Assembly (NCBI RefSeq): GCF_004329815.1
Contig: NZ_SJPE01000002.1
Span: forward strand, 186,001-250,000
Reading direction: 5' to 3'
DNA from: Flavobacterium silvisoli
GTDB lineage: Bacteria > Bacteroidota > Bacteroidia > Flavobacteriales > Flavobacteriaceae
Length of the DNA: 64,000 nucleotides
Shown: positions 35,984-45,360 of the stretch, piece by piece
Position numbering within the stretch: the stretch's first letter is position 1
How the letters are laid out: each line of letters starts with the position of its first letter
The notes under the pieces: model-generated
Databases searched by the model: none
What the model was told of the DNA's origin: nothing
The model's input: the letters and a program-made list of their open reading frames with translations, nothing else
Made by a program: the position numbers and the translations under genes

Positions 35984-37069
35984 ATGAGTATTACCAGACA
36001 CAATTGGACGAAAGAAGAAATTATCGCGATATACAACAAACCTCTGATGGATTTGCTTTATGAAGCAGCCACCATCCACAGAGAACATCACGACCCCAAC
36101 GTAGTTCAAGTATCTACTTTATTATCAATCAAAACCGGAGGTTGTCCCGAAGATTGCGGCTATTGCCCACAAGCAGCCCGTTACCACACCAATATTGAAG
36201 GCAACGATTTAATGACCGTAAGCCATGTAAAAGCTCAGGCATTGCGAGCTAAATCCAATGGTTCTTCGCGTGTATGTATGGGTGCGGCTTGGCGTAACGT
36301 AAAGGACGGTGAAGAATTTGATCAGGTATTGGAAATGGTAAGAACCATCAACAAACTCGACATGGAAGTGTGTTGTACTTTAGGTATGCTGACCGAAAAC
36401 CAAGCCAAACGTTTAGCCGAAGCAGGTTTGTACGCCTACAACCACAATTTAGACACCTCTGAAGAATATTATAAAGAAGTGATTTCAACCCGCGGTTTTG
36501 AAGACCGTCTGAACACTATAGAAAATGTTCGTAAAACCAACGTTACGGTATGCAGCGGCGGAATCATCGGAATGGGAGAAAGCATCGAAGACCGCGCAGG
36601 TATGTTGGTGGCCCTTTCTACGTTAAACCCACAACCCGAATCGGTGCCAATTAACGCATTGGTAGCCGTAGAAGGAACCCCGATGGAAAACGAAAAACCG
36701 GTAGAAATTTGGGAAATGATCCGTATGGTAGCCACCACAAGAATCGTAATGCCCGAAACTCAGGTACGTCTCTCTGCCGGTAGAACGGAAATGTCACGAG
36801 AAGGACAGGCTATGTGTTTCTTTGCCGGAGCCAATTCGATTTTTGCCGGAGATAAACTGTTGACAACGCCTAATCCCGACGTAAACGAAGACATGAAAAT
36901 GTTTGAAACACTGGGATTGGCCCCGCAAAAACCATTCATAAAAATAATGCAGCCCAAAACGGTCGAAGCCGAAGACTCCGCTTACCAATCGTTAGGTGAA
37001 AAACCAAAATGGTCCAGACCGGGTCACACGATAGAAAGAAACCTCGAAGCATCAACGAAAGGGAAATAA
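35984..37069 (+). CDS. bioB: Biotin synthase
   Basis: 361 residues. A radical SAM enzyme that inserts sulphur into dethiobiotin. The 4Fe-4S ligands are Cys54, Cys58 and Cys61 in GGCPEDCGYCPQAARYHT. Further family blocks: CMGAAWRNVKDG, CCTLGMLTENQAKRLAEAGL, YNHNLDTSEEYYKEVI, and SAGRTEM. About 25 extra residues extend the C terminus past the usual end. It lies 7 kb from the other biotin genes (43.9-48.7 kb) and has its own promoter. Confidence 0.97.
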   Translation: MSITRHNWTKEEIIAIYNKPLMDLLYEAATIHREHHDPNVVQVSTLLSIKTGGCPEDCGYCPQAARYHTNIEGNDLMTVSHVKAQALRAKSNGSSRVCMGAAWRNVKDGEEFDQVLEMVRTINKLDMEVCCTLGMLTENQAKRLAEAGLYAYNHNLDTSEEYYKEVISTRGFEDRLNTIENVRKTNVTVCSGGIIGMGESIEDRAGMLVALSTLNPQPESVPINALVAVEGTPMENEKPVEIWEMIRMVATTRIVMPETQVRLSAGRTEMSREGQAMCFFAGANSIFAGDKLLTTPNPDVNEDMKMFETLGLAPQKPFIKIMQPKTVEAEDSAYQSLGEKPKWSRPGHTIERNLEASTKGK

Positions 37070-37116
37070 GATTTTAACCATCTTGTTTCACTTTTCGGGA
37101 AACCTTTTTTAAATTT

Positions 37117-37146
37117 GCCTTTAGCCTCAAACTAAAGGCTTTTTTT
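37117..37146 (+). terminator. Terminator downstream of bioB
   Basis: An 8-bp stem (GCCTTTAG at 37117-37124 with CTAAAGGC at 37132-37139), 7-base loop, then a run of T. A -7-like TAAATTTG (37110-37117) touches its left edge, so it could instead sit in the leader of the cupin gene and attenuate it. Confidence 0.6.
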
Positions 37147-37169
37147 ATCATTCACTTATTAAACGGTCT

Positions 37170-38030
37170 ATGGCGTTAGCACTCACAGAAATTGAACGCG
37201 TAAAAACAATTAGCAAAGAGGATTTTTACAACAACTACGTTAAAAAACAAAAACCGGTTGTTGTTGAACAATTAACATCTGATTGGCCGGCCTACGACAA
37301 ATGGCATTTGAATTACATCAAAGAGGTGGCAGGAAACAAAATCGTTCCGCTATACGATGACCGCCCGGTTTCGCATAAAGATGGTTTCAATGAAGCCCAT
37401 GCCGAAATGAAAATGGCAGATTATATTGATTTACTGCAATCCAAACCCACCAACTACCGCATCTTTCTTTACAACTTAATGAAAGAAGTTCCGGCACTGA
37501 AAGAAGATTTCAAGTGGCCCGATATTGGGCTTAAACTGGTCAAACAATTGCCGATGCTGTTTTTTGGAGGCGAGAACTCAAAAGTGTTCATGCATTACGA
37601 TATCGATTACTCCAATATCCTGCACTTTCATTTCCACGGAAAAAAGCGATGCATGCTCTTTGCTCCCGACCAAACTCCTTATTTATATAAAGTCCCTCAT
37701 GCCTTAATCTCAAGAGAGGACATTGATTTTGATGAGCCCGACTTTGAAAAATGGCCGGCCCTGAAAAAAGCAAAAGGATTGGTAACCGACCTCAATCACG
37801 GCGAAATGCTCTACATGCCCGAAGGCTATTGGCATTATATGAAATACGTCACCCCTGGATTTTCTATGAGCTTAAGAGCCTTCCCAACCAGCGTGACCAA
37901 TCTGTCTAAAGCAGCCTATAATGTCTTCATCATGCGCCATTTTGATAACGTCATGCGAAAATGGAAAGGTCAAAAATGGATTGAGTACAAAAACCAAAAA
38001 GCAATAGAAAACACCCATAAATACCAATAA
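37170..38030 (+). CDS. JmjC-like cupin_8 family protein, putative 2-oxoglutarate/Fe(II) oxygenase
   Basis: 286 residues, no signal peptide. The iron ligands of the cupin_8 (JmjC-like) family are visible: His142-x-Asp144 in FMHYDIDYSN and His222 in PEGYWHYMKY. The Lys in HGKKRCMLFAP would contact 2-oxoglutarate. Relatives hydroxylate protein side chains or small molecules. The substrate here is unknown. It ends in a bidirectional terminator. Confidence 0.8.
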   Translation: MALALTEIERVKTISKEDFYNNYVKKQKPVVVEQLTSDWPAYDKWHLNYIKEVAGNKIVPLYDDRPVSHKDGFNEAHAEMKMADYIDLLQSKPTNYRIFLYNLMKEVPALKEDFKWPDIGLKLVKQLPMLFFGGENSKVFMHYDIDYSNILHFHFHGKKRCMLFAPDQTPYLYKVPHALISREDIDFDEPDFEKWPALKKAKGLVTDLNHGEMLYMPEGYWHYMKYVTPGFSMSLRAFPTSVTNLSKAAYNVFIMRHFDNVMRKWKGQKWIEYKNQKAIENTHKYQ

Positions 38031-38057
38031 AAAAAGGCTGAATGATCAGCCTTTTTT
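38031..38057. terminator. Bidirectional terminator
   Basis: An 11-bp stem (38031-38041 with 38046-38056) and ATGA loop separate the stop codons of two convergent genes. A and T tracts lie on both sides. Confidence 0.85.
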
Positions 38058-38068
38058 CCTTTTATAAT

Positions 38069-41000
38069 TTACAGTATGATTTTTCGGGTAACAACAGTGC
38101 CGTCAGCCAACCTGATTTTAACCAATAGGGTTTGCGGACTTGTAGTAATGTTAGAACGAACCAACGTACTGCCGGCAATCCCTTTAACATCTAAAAGTTG
38201 TCTGCCTAAAATGTCGTAAACCGTAACCTGATCCAAGTTCTCTAAATAAGAATTGATGGTCATTTCACCGTTCTTAGCAACAACTATAACATTGCGGTCT
38301 AAAGAATCAAAATCGTGATTCCCCAACGTTTCATTAGTATAACGCAACACAAAACGATTGTTAAATATTCCTTTTTCACTGGTAAAAACATAAGGAGCCT
38401 GTTTCAAATCATGAATGATACTGAGCTCTTTATCTTCTAAATAAATAGGTGTCTCTTCAGCAAAAATTCCGTCTACCTTTTTAATGGCTATAGTGTGAAC
38501 TCCGGTCTGAGTAATGTTAATACCCATTGGAACCCTATCCTGATTATCAAACGGGAGCGGACGCCCTTGTATGATAAACGTCTCCCCTTCAATTAACGAA
38601 TAAAGCGCTACAGTACTGCGCGGTACAAATATTGCATCGTAAAAATGATCTCTTCCCAAAGTAGAAAAAGTAGAATATCCCAGCAAGGTAGTATCCGTTT
38701 GATTAGATTGGTTGTTAATAATATCCAGCCAAATCCTGCTTTTTTCTTCCACTGTGCCTAAATCATCAGCCGTGCTGTTGGCAGTATTACCGGCCAGTCT
38801 GTAAAAATCAGTATTATTATAAGGAGCATACGGATTGGTAACCGAAGCAGCATCGCTTCGCATACTGTTGTTAAACGTTATGGTAGTATTCGAACCTGCA
38901 AACGATTCCGCCATACAAACCATAAAACCTTGTCCTGAAGCAATTTTACCCGAAAAACTGGTATCCGAAGCACCCATTTTATTATACTTGATATAATCGG
39001 TTGAATAATAATTTTGGGCAAAATTAGCATAGAAAGGATTTTGAGTCGAATCCGGTTTTTGGCCGTGTTTCCAAACCCAAACCGTTCCTTCAATGGCTCC
39101 TGTATTCAATTGTAAAAATTTCTCCGCATCTAAAGCTGAAGGATAAGGGTTTCCTACCAAGTTCCAGTTGTCGTCATACTTGGTGGTATATACTCCCGAT
39201 GCATTAGTAAAATCAGCCGTAATGGTTCCTTTGGATATCGGAAAAGTAAACTGACCATTGTTAGGCTTACCGGTAAAAGTAGTCAACTGTGAAGTGGGTG
39301 CAGCCGGCCTTGCAGGTGAAGAATTAGGAACCCCAATCGCATATCCCTTTCCTTTGGTCATGGCAGGATAGCCCGCTTCGGTAGAAGCCCAGTTCCAATT
39401 ACCCTGTGTATCCGCGTTGGCATACGTAGTATTCCAAATAAAACGCATTCCATTAGATAAAATATTCGTTTGATCAAAACTAGTAGTAGGCGATGACCAA
39501 TACACATAATCGCTTTGGTTTACATCAGCATAGCGTTTTACTTTAAAAGTTGAACTGTTATAAGTTCCAACATTGGTATCAGTCTCGTCTACCTGAATAA
39601 ACTGACCGTTATCCTCTATGGTTAATGTGCCGCTGTGGTCTAATTTTTTGTACGCTTTGATGAATCCGTTAGAGTCAATACTCACGGTTCTTCCTGACTT
39701 TATAGTCAAATCACCCGAAGCAATCAAATCGTTAGAAACCGCCGTATCAAAGTTATTATCTAAAATGACATTATAAAAAACTTCGGTGCCTTCATTGGCG
39801 ATACTGCTGATGACTTGCGGAGTAGAACCCACAAACTGCACCGTTCCGTTTCCTTCAGAAAAAGCCGCGCTGCTCACATTATTAGTCCAGTTACCATATA
39901 ATTTAATCACCCCGTCAGCCGTAGCCGGGTTGCTGTCATCCATATCTATGGCTCCGGTTGACGAAAGGGTTACGTTGCCGTTTATTTCCAATATGTTACT
40001 GGCACTTCCTTCAACTTTTACATCGTATTTTGAAACTGCCAAATCCTTACATTGGGCTATAAAATTAAAAGAACTGGCATTTACAGAGGTAGCATCCACT
40101 ACGACACCTTGCACCGAGTTGGCACCAACATTAACATTAACGGTCGCATCAGGTACTTTTCGCGATTGCCAGTTAGCACAATCAAACCAATCTGTATTTT
40201 TATCTCCAACCCAAACTCCGGCAGAATATCCTCCGGTAAGTATCGTTATTGAAGCCCCATAAAAATTAGGGCCGGCATTATAAGCCGTGTTGTTTGCATA
40301 CCCGGTCCAGTTCGCAGAATCACTGATACGCGAAACCCAATCTCTCTGCGTGGCTGGTGTCATGGGCCCGGTATATTTATTCAAATCTGCCTGAGTGGTT
40401 GGCCAAGTCAGAAAACAATCGAAGTTTTTCGGTTTATCCGAGTTTTTAGTACCTCCGTTCGTAGAATTATCACAAATTGGTGTCCAAACATTTCCTTTAG
40501 TATTAAAACCATACAAAAAATTGCCTGAATAAGTGCCTCCGTCAGAAGTAGCGGTATTTGCATTTGTCCCACCAACGTTTCCGCCACTCATGAAAAAAAT
40601 TTGCTCACCTCCATTATTCAAATCAAAAGAACCTTGTGAGGAAGGTTGTGGTTTCGTACACAACCAATTGGAAGGATCAGGCGAATAAACCGATGGAGCA
40701 CCACCATTTGGACCAACATTAATCGTAACTATTGATCCTTTAGGCAAGGTGCTGTTTAATCGTTCAAAACGAATCCATCCTTCTGAAATCCCCCATCCAT
40801 TTGGGGTTCCACACTTCTGATAAGCGTTATCGGTCATGTCTATTCTGGTCCCCGGTGTAATGTCAACAAAGGTTACAAAACTAACCTCATCAGAACCGGT
40901 TCCTCCTCCTACTGTATCTGTATTGAAAGCCAATATGGCAATATCTCCCGGCATTAGTGTGGTAATGGTGGTGATATCAAAACTAGAACTTGTACCTGCT

Positions 41001-42871
41001 GTCAAACCTGCTGCCGAAGCTGTGAGTGTTAATCCCGTACCAGTAGCAGTATGTACTATAGTTGAAAAAGTAGCCACACCCGCTGTCATGGTTACCGGTG
41101 TCACAGCATTCATCGTTCCGGTACTGGTTAGTGACACAGTTCCTGTAAATCCTGTATCTATATTACCACAGGCATCAGTGGCTTTTACCACTACTGAACT
41201 CATGGTATTATTAATACCCGTACCGGTTGGTTGAGTAGTAAAAGCCAATTTGGTAGCGGTAACATCAATTACATCCGAACCGTTGGCCGAACCAATAGTG
41301 GTAAAACTGCTCAACATTCCGGAGCCCGACGAAGAAAAAACCACATTGGCTTTAGCAATTGAAAACCCGAAATCATCACCGTCTACAGCTCCCACCCCTA
41401 AAGGACATTTCAACGAAAGACGCAGGGTTAATTTTTTCTGGGTATTGTCACTAACCGAAACGGCCAATCCGGTAAATGATATTTGAGTTGCCGATACTGA
41501 ACCGCTGGCAACAAATGCGGTTCCATCAAACAAAGCAACCGAATAAATAGCATCCGACCAACTGGCCACCGCATTTCCAACGGTTTTGGTAATAGTCAAA
41601 CTATTCAATATAGTCGGATATGCATCTGCGTCATTCAAACTAGCTCCTCCGTCGCGTACATAAAACTCCCATACCTTAACGCCGTCTGTGGAACTGGCTA
41701 TGGTGATGTTATTGACTGTAGTAGAAATCGTGGCTGCTTCCGAACTGGCAACTGCTGCCAAATCAGAATTGCTGTTCACATTAGGAGCAACGGTTAAGGT
41801 AGCTGCCGTACTCACCGCAGGCAAAGCACAAGGCACATTGGCAAAAACAATACACTTATACATGTATCCGTTCATCGATAAAGGAACTCCGGTAAGGGTT
41901 AAGGTAGCCGTAGTAGCTCCGCTGTATACTCCACCGTTAGTAATATTATTGTAATTTGATCCGCCATCAGTACTTACCTGCCACTGGTACGTTCCCGGAT
42001 TGGTAGCCGTAACCGTAAAACTGGTATTAGCGGTTTCAATGATAGAAGCGTTCGAAGGATTACCGGTTACAGTCGGATTTTTACTGACCGTTATAGTAGA
42101 AGAAACATCAGCAGTTGACCAACAACTACCCGCATAGTTTCTTATGTAGTAAGTGCCCGATGTAGTAACGGTAATATCAGAACTGGCTGGGGTACCTGCC
42201 GTATCAGTGCCTAACGAAGTAGTTTGCCAAATACATGTGGCTTTATCCGTACCGTTATAAGTCAAGGTAGTCGAACCACAAGTACTTGAAGCCAGCACTA
42301 TACTCCCGTTAGGATTGGTAGCAGGGGAACAAGTAGGTGTAACTGTTCCGTTGAAAGTAAAATCGTTTATACTGAAAGTGGTTGTCGCAGCAGCCAACCC
42401 GTACGAATAAAATCTAAATGTAATTGCTCCTGTTACACCTTGATACGCTGCTGCAGACAAAGAAATGGTAGTTCCTGTTGTAGTTGGAGTTCCAATATTG
42501 CTAGCATATCCATCAACACTACAGCGGAATGCATGACTAGGTGTACCTGACGAGACTTGAGAGGTATAAACAAAACTTACAAAATCTATTTTATACCCCG
42601 AATTTGGGGTTAAAGTAAACTCATAATAATCGTTCAAATCGATTGTTGAAGTACTCCACCCCTGTGCATTGTATCTATTTGTAGCATTACTCCCAGTAAT
42701 TCCTGACCCTCTTCCAATACCACTCACTGTGATATTAGCATCTACTATCTGCCCAGATGTGTACGGGTTTGATGCATTGGGATTAGTTCCGTTTATGGGA
42801 TTAGTAAAAATCGATTGCCCCCAAGAAAGTCCACTTATCAAAAGCGCTATAAAAAGTATTTTTAGTTTCAT
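38069..42871 (-). CDS. Very large secreted mosaic protein with T9SS sorting domain
   Basis: 1600 residues. Signal peptide 1-18 (LLISGLSWGQ). No catalytic motif found. In order: a beta-sandwich region (about 20-180); Ig-like segments, one with QWQVSTDGGSNYNNI (about 270-370); a region about 370-540 with NITIASSTDGVKVWEFY; a Big-like segment (about 545-635, TQPTGTGINNTMSSVVV); a lamin-tail-like part from about 640 (MPGDIAILAFNTD); cysteine-poor repeats and strands to about 1300; and a C-terminal T9SS domain (about 1525-1600, VTVYDILGRQLLDVKG). Likely a surface adhesin or structural protein. Confidence 0.8.
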   Translation of the reverse strand: MKLKILFIALLISGLSWGQSIFTNPINGTNPNASNPYTSGQIVDANITVSGIGRGSGITGSNATNRYNAQGWSTSTIDLNDYYEFTLTPNSGYKIDFVSFVYTSQVSSGTPSHAFRCSVDGYASNIGTPTTTGTTISLSAAAYQGVTGAITFRFYSYGLAAATTTFSINDFTFNGTVTPTCSPATNPNGSIVLASSTCGSTTLTYNGTDKATCIWQTTSLGTDTAGTPASSDITVTTSGTYYIRNYAGSCWSTADVSSTITVSKNPTVTGNPSNASIIETANTSFTVTATNPGTYQWQVSTDGGSNYNNITNGGVYSGATTATLTLTGVPLSMNGYMYKCIVFANVPCALPAVSTAATLTVAPNVNSNSDLAAVASSEAATISTTVNNITIASSTDGVKVWEFYVRDGGASLNDADAYPTILNSLTITKTVGNAVASWSDAIYSVALFDGTAFVASGSVSATQISFTGLAVSVSDNTQKKLTLRLSLKCPLGVGAVDGDDFGFSIAKANVVFSSSGSGMLSSFTTIGSANGSDVIDVTATKLAFTTQPTGTGINNTMSSVVVKATDACGNIDTGFTGTVSLTSTGTMNAVTPVTMTAGVATFSTIVHTATGTGLTLTASAAGLTAGTSSSFDITTITTLMPGDIAILAFNTDTVGGGTGSDEVSFVTFVDITPGTRIDMTDNAYQKCGTPNGWGISEGWIRFERLNSTLPKGSIVTINVGPNGGAPSVYSPDPSNWLCTKPQPSSQGSFDLNNGGEQIFFMSGGNVGGTNANTATSDGGTYSGNFLYGFNTKGNVWTPICDNSTNGGTKNSDKPKNFDCFLTWPTTQADLNKYTGPMTPATQRDWVSRISDSANWTGYANNTAYNAGPNFYGASITILTGGYSAGVWVGDKNTDWFDCANWQSRKVPDATVNVNVGANSVQGVVVDATSVNASSFNFIAQCKDLAVSKYDVKVEGSASNILEINGNVTLSSTGAIDMDDSNPATADGVIKLYGNWTNNVSSAAFSEGNGTVQFVGSTPQVISSIANEGTEVFYNVILDNNFDTAVSNDLIASGDLTIKSGRTVSIDSNGFIKAYKKLDHSGTLTIEDNGQFIQVDETDTNVGTYNSSTFKVKRYADVNQSDYVYWSSPTTSFDQTNILSNGMRFIWNTTYANADTQGNWNWASTEAGYPAMTKGKGYAIGVPNSSPARPAAPTSQLTTFTGKPNNGQFTFPISKGTITADFTNASGVYTTKYDDNWNLVGNPYPSALDAEKFLQLNTGAIEGTVWVWKHGQKPDSTQNPFYANFAQNYYSTDYIKYNKMGASDTSFSGKIASGQGFMVCMAESFAGSNTTITFNNSMRSDAASVTNPYAPYNNTDFYRLAGNTANSTADDLGTVEEKSRIWLDIINNQSNQTDTTLLGYSTFSTLGRDHFYDAIFVPRSTVALYSLIEGETFIIQGRPLPFDNQDRVPMGINITQTGVHTIAIKKVDGIFAEETPIYLEDKELSIIHDLKQAPYVFTSEKGIFNNRFVLRYTNETLGNHDFDSLDRNVIVVAKNGEMTINSYLENLDQVTVYDILGRQLLDVKGIAGSTLVRSNITTSPQTLLVKIRLADGTVVTRKIIL

Positions 42872-42968
42872 TCTACAATGAATTATTTAGTACGTTGATA
42901 ACCATAAGTGTACGCCTGTCTTTGCGCCGCAAAAAAAGGTTAAGAACTGTCAGTAGAAATGGGGGAAG

Positions 42969-42998
42969 CAAAACTACATCTAAATTACTAAAATCCAA
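42969..42998 (-). promoter_or_regulatory. Promoter of the 1600-residue protein gene
   Basis: Minus strand: TTG (42998-42996), 19 nt, TAGTTTTG (42976-42969). The leader is about 90 bases to the ATG at 42871. The gap 42872-43204 holds this and the recX promoter; nothing else is visible. Confidence 0.7.
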
Positions 42999-43173
42999 CC
43001 GCTTCATATTAAGAAGTTATTAATAAAACGATATGTTTTTTAACATTTAAGAAAAGTAAGTTGAAATTAAAGTTTTTATTTACAATTTTATAGTTTTAGA
43101 CTGAGTCGATGCAATTATTTTTTATCAGAATAATTTTTCATTTTAAGGCCTCGCTTCCTAAACGGTAATTCGC

Positions 43174-43181
43174 TACATTTG
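43174..43181 (+). promoter_or_regulatory. recX -7 box
   Basis: TACATTTG matches the -7 consensus. No TTG lies at normal distance upstream, so this promoter may be weaker. It excludes a start at 43181 and supports the ATG at 43205. Confidence 0.5.
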
Positions 43182-43204
43182 TGGTTGTCAGCAAACGCCG
43201 CCAC

Positions 43205-43675
43205 ATGTCCGAAAAAATATCCTTTACCGAAGCCCTAAAAAAACTCGAGCACTATTGCGCCTATCAGGAGCGTTGCCATCAGGAAGTAGCTTCAAAACTA
43301 AAACAGTTGGGCATTCAAAAACCCGAAGACGATTTACTGATAGTCAGCCTCATAGAAAACAATTTCCTCAACGAAGAACGCTTTGCCCGCAGTTTTGCCC
43401 GGGGTAAACACCGCATCAAGTTCTGGGGCCACAACCGCATCATTACCGAACTCAAAGCACGACACATATCAGCCACCAACATCAAATTAGCCCTAACCGA
43501 AATCAGTAATGAGGAATACACAGAAACCTTCGAAAAAATAGCCGAAAAGACCTGGGATAGCATTACCGAGAAAAACCAACTTAAAAAAAGAAAAAAATTC
43601 TGCGACTACCTCCTCCGCAAAGGCTGGGAAAGCGATTGGGTATACGAAAAAGTAAAACAGTTAGAAAAAGAATAA
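43205..43675 (+). CDS. recX: RecX-family regulatory protein
   Basis: 156 residues from the ATG at 43205. A basic, all-helical protein with the three-helix RecX repeats: LEHYCAYQERCHQEVASKLKQLG, then NFLNEERFARSFARGKHRIKFWG, and a C-terminal CDYLLRKGWESDWVYEKVKQ. Members bind RecA filaments and slow recombination. recA is not in the window. The length is typical of the family. Confidence 0.88.
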   Translation: MSEKISFTEALKKLEHYCAYQERCHQEVASKLKQLGIQKPEDDLLIVSLIENNFLNEERFARSFARGKHRIKFWGHNRIITELKARHISATNIKLALTEISNEEYTETFEKIAEKTWDSITEKNQLKKRKKFCDYLLRKGWESDWVYEKVKQLEKE

Positions 43676-43689
43676 CCCATCAAAACCAA

Positions 43690-43883
43690 TGTCACCCTGA
43701 GCCTGTCGAAGGGCAACCCAAGCAAAATCCCATGAGAAAAACATTGTCACCATGAGCCTGTCGAAGGGCCGAAAAACAAAAAAAATCACAATCAAAAAAC
43801 CAATGTCATGCTGAGCCTGTCGAAGCACAACCCAAGCAAAACCCAATCAGAAAAACCAATGTCATCCTGAGCCTGTCAAAGGG
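43690..43883. repeat. Tandem ~56-bp hairpin repeats, four copies
   Basis: A 24-base core near TGTCACCCTGAGCCTGTCG recurs at 43690, 43745, 43804 and 43860 (spacings 55, 59, 56). The parts between cores are also alike (CAACCCAAGCAAAA, CAATCAGAAAAACCAA). Each core can form a hairpin closed by CCCT/AGGG (copy 1), TGCT/AGCA (copy 3) or TCCT/AGGG (copy 4). Copy 2 has a mismatch. No protein is encoded; frames through it repeat LRQAQGD-like peptides. Confidence 0.85.
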
Positions 43884-43935
43884 CAACACCACCGTCTTTC
43901 AAAAAAAGTAAATTGTGATTGAAGCGTTAACCTTG

Positions 43936-45108
43936 TTATTTTGAAACTAAAATACTCACCGCATTACCGCCAAAACCCACGGCGTTAATCAGGACTTTTT
44001 TAATTTCTTTTCTGAGAGTTTGGCTTTCGCCAAAAGGTACACCAACGAAGATTTGATGTTGCATCATGAGCAGGGCCAACTCTAAGTTCAAAATCCCCGA
44101 AGCCCCAAAAGTATGGCCGATCTTCCATTTATTAGTCGTAAGCATCGGAAGGTGACTGCCAAACGTTTTCTGAATCGCTCGGTACTCCGAAAGATCGCCT
44201 TTTACCGTTCCCGGAGCGTGCATCACTACTGCGTCAACGGTATCAAGAGCCGTACCCTCCAAAGCCATCAGCATCGATTTTTGAAAACAATTAGCCTCTT
44301 CCGAAATAGAAATATTGTGCTCCAAATCATCGGTTGCAAAACCAATTCCGGTTATATAGCCCAATGCTTTTGCATTTTCACCGGGCTCCAAACATGCCAT
44401 TGCTGCCCCTTCACCCAATACCATAGAGTTTTTGGTTTTGGTCAAATCAAAGGCACGACAAGGCCATTCTACAGGTTCCGTCTGTTGCTCATCAGGGGTC
44501 GCATAAATCTTTAACGCCTGCATTTGGGCCAAAGTAAAGGGAGTCAACGGAGCCTCACTCCCTCCCACCAAAAACTTAGTCGCCAAACCCGATTGCAACC
44601 AGGCCACCGCATTCAAGACAGCATGCAAGGCCGTAGAACAAGTAATAGAATGTGAAATCTCGGGTCCTCTGCTTTTTAAATCATGAGCCACCCAAGAAGA
44701 TATATTGCCCAAAGTAGTTGTAGGCGACGTCAAAGTAGCCGTTTTACCGGTAGTCAAAAACTCTTCGTGAAATTTTTCAAACAACTGAGTAGCCCCGCGA
44801 GAAGAACCTATATTTACTCCAAAATCATCGCCTTTTTGCCAACCCGCCTCTTGCATCGCTTTCCTCGAAGTCAGCAAAGCCAATAAAACGGTTTCGTCTA
44901 AGGCTTTATATTTAATATCTTCTTTACGCAAAAGTTCCAACTCTGCTTTAACATCCTGCGGAATAGTGGCAACAAACTGCTTTTTCCCCGCAAAAGTTTG
45001 AGTCGAAATGAACGTTTCAGGCAAAAGATAATTCTCCCAAATCGCTTCGGGTGTAGACCCCAGAGGCGAAACGGAAGCAAAAGAAGTAATGGCAATCTTG
45101 GTTTTCAA
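43936..45108 (-). CDS. Beta-ketoacyl synthase (FabF-like) in the biotin cluster
   Basis: 390 residues. The Claisen-condensing triad is intact: Cys157 in SITCSTALHAV, His297 in VVMHAPGTVKGD and His332 in NKWKIGHTFGASG. It is a KAS II-type fold, not KAS III. It lies after bioF, bioD and bioA on the same strand, 252 bases after bioA, a neighbourhood I recall in other Flavobacteriaceae. A role in making the pimeloyl chain for biotin is inferred from position only. Both flanks carry the tandem hairpin repeats, and a poor -7 box CAAAGGTC (45128-45135) is the only promoter-like site. Confidence 0.85.
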   Translation of the reverse strand: MKTKIAITSFASVSPLGSTPEAIWENYLLPETFISTQTFAGKKQFVATIPQDVKAELELLRKEDIKYKALDETVLLALLTSRKAMQEAGWQKGDDFGVNIGSSRGATQLFEKFHEEFLTTGKTATLTSPTTTLGNISSWVAHDLKSRGPEISHSITCSTALHAVLNAVAWLQSGLATKFLVGGSEAPLTPFTLAQMQALKIYATPDEQQTEPVEWPCRAFDLTKTKNSMVLGEGAAMACLEPGENAKALGYITGIGFATDDLEHNISISEEANCFQKSMLMALEGTALDTVDAVVMHAPGTVKGDLSEYRAIQKTFGSHLPMLTTNKWKIGHTFGASGILNLELALLMMQHQIFVGVPFGESQTLRKEIKKVLINAVGFGGNAVSILVSK

Positions 45109-45237
45109 AATCGTGTTTTCTGAAGCGCAAAGGTCGTGAAACTCTTCCGTACTTCAGTACAATTTGCCGTGTTTTTGTGCATGAAAAAATCAGCAATCCT
45201 TACAGACCCACAAGCAAAATCCAATCAGAAAAACCAA

Positions 45238-45317
45238 TGTCATGCTGAGCCTGTCGAAGCACAACCCAAGCAAAATCCAATCAGAAAAACCAATGTCACC
45301 CTGAGCCTGTCGAAGGG
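45238..45317. repeat. Tandem ~56-bp hairpin repeats, two copies
   Basis: Same family as 43690-43883: cores at 45238 (TGCT/AGCA stem) and 45294 (CCCT/AGGG stem), 56 bp apart with the same linker. It sits upstream of the ketosynthase gene; the rest of 45109-45360 holds no gene I can support. Confidence 0.85.
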
Positions 45318-45360
45318 CCCAAGAGCCGAAGAGCACTTCAATACGCAAACCGACTAAACC

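Noticed and set aside
43661..43846. Open frame encoding LRQAQGD-like peptides on the minus strand
   Set aside because: It is a translation of the 56-bp intergenic repeats; overlaps recX end and has no start signal.
43690..43883. Possible CRISPR array
   Set aside because: The parts between the repeat cores are themselves similar, only four copies, and no cas gene is present.
45136..45357. 73-codon frame upstream of the ketosynthase gene
   Set aside because: Most of it runs through the repeat copies (EPVEAQPKQNP, SLSKGP); no support for a real protein.
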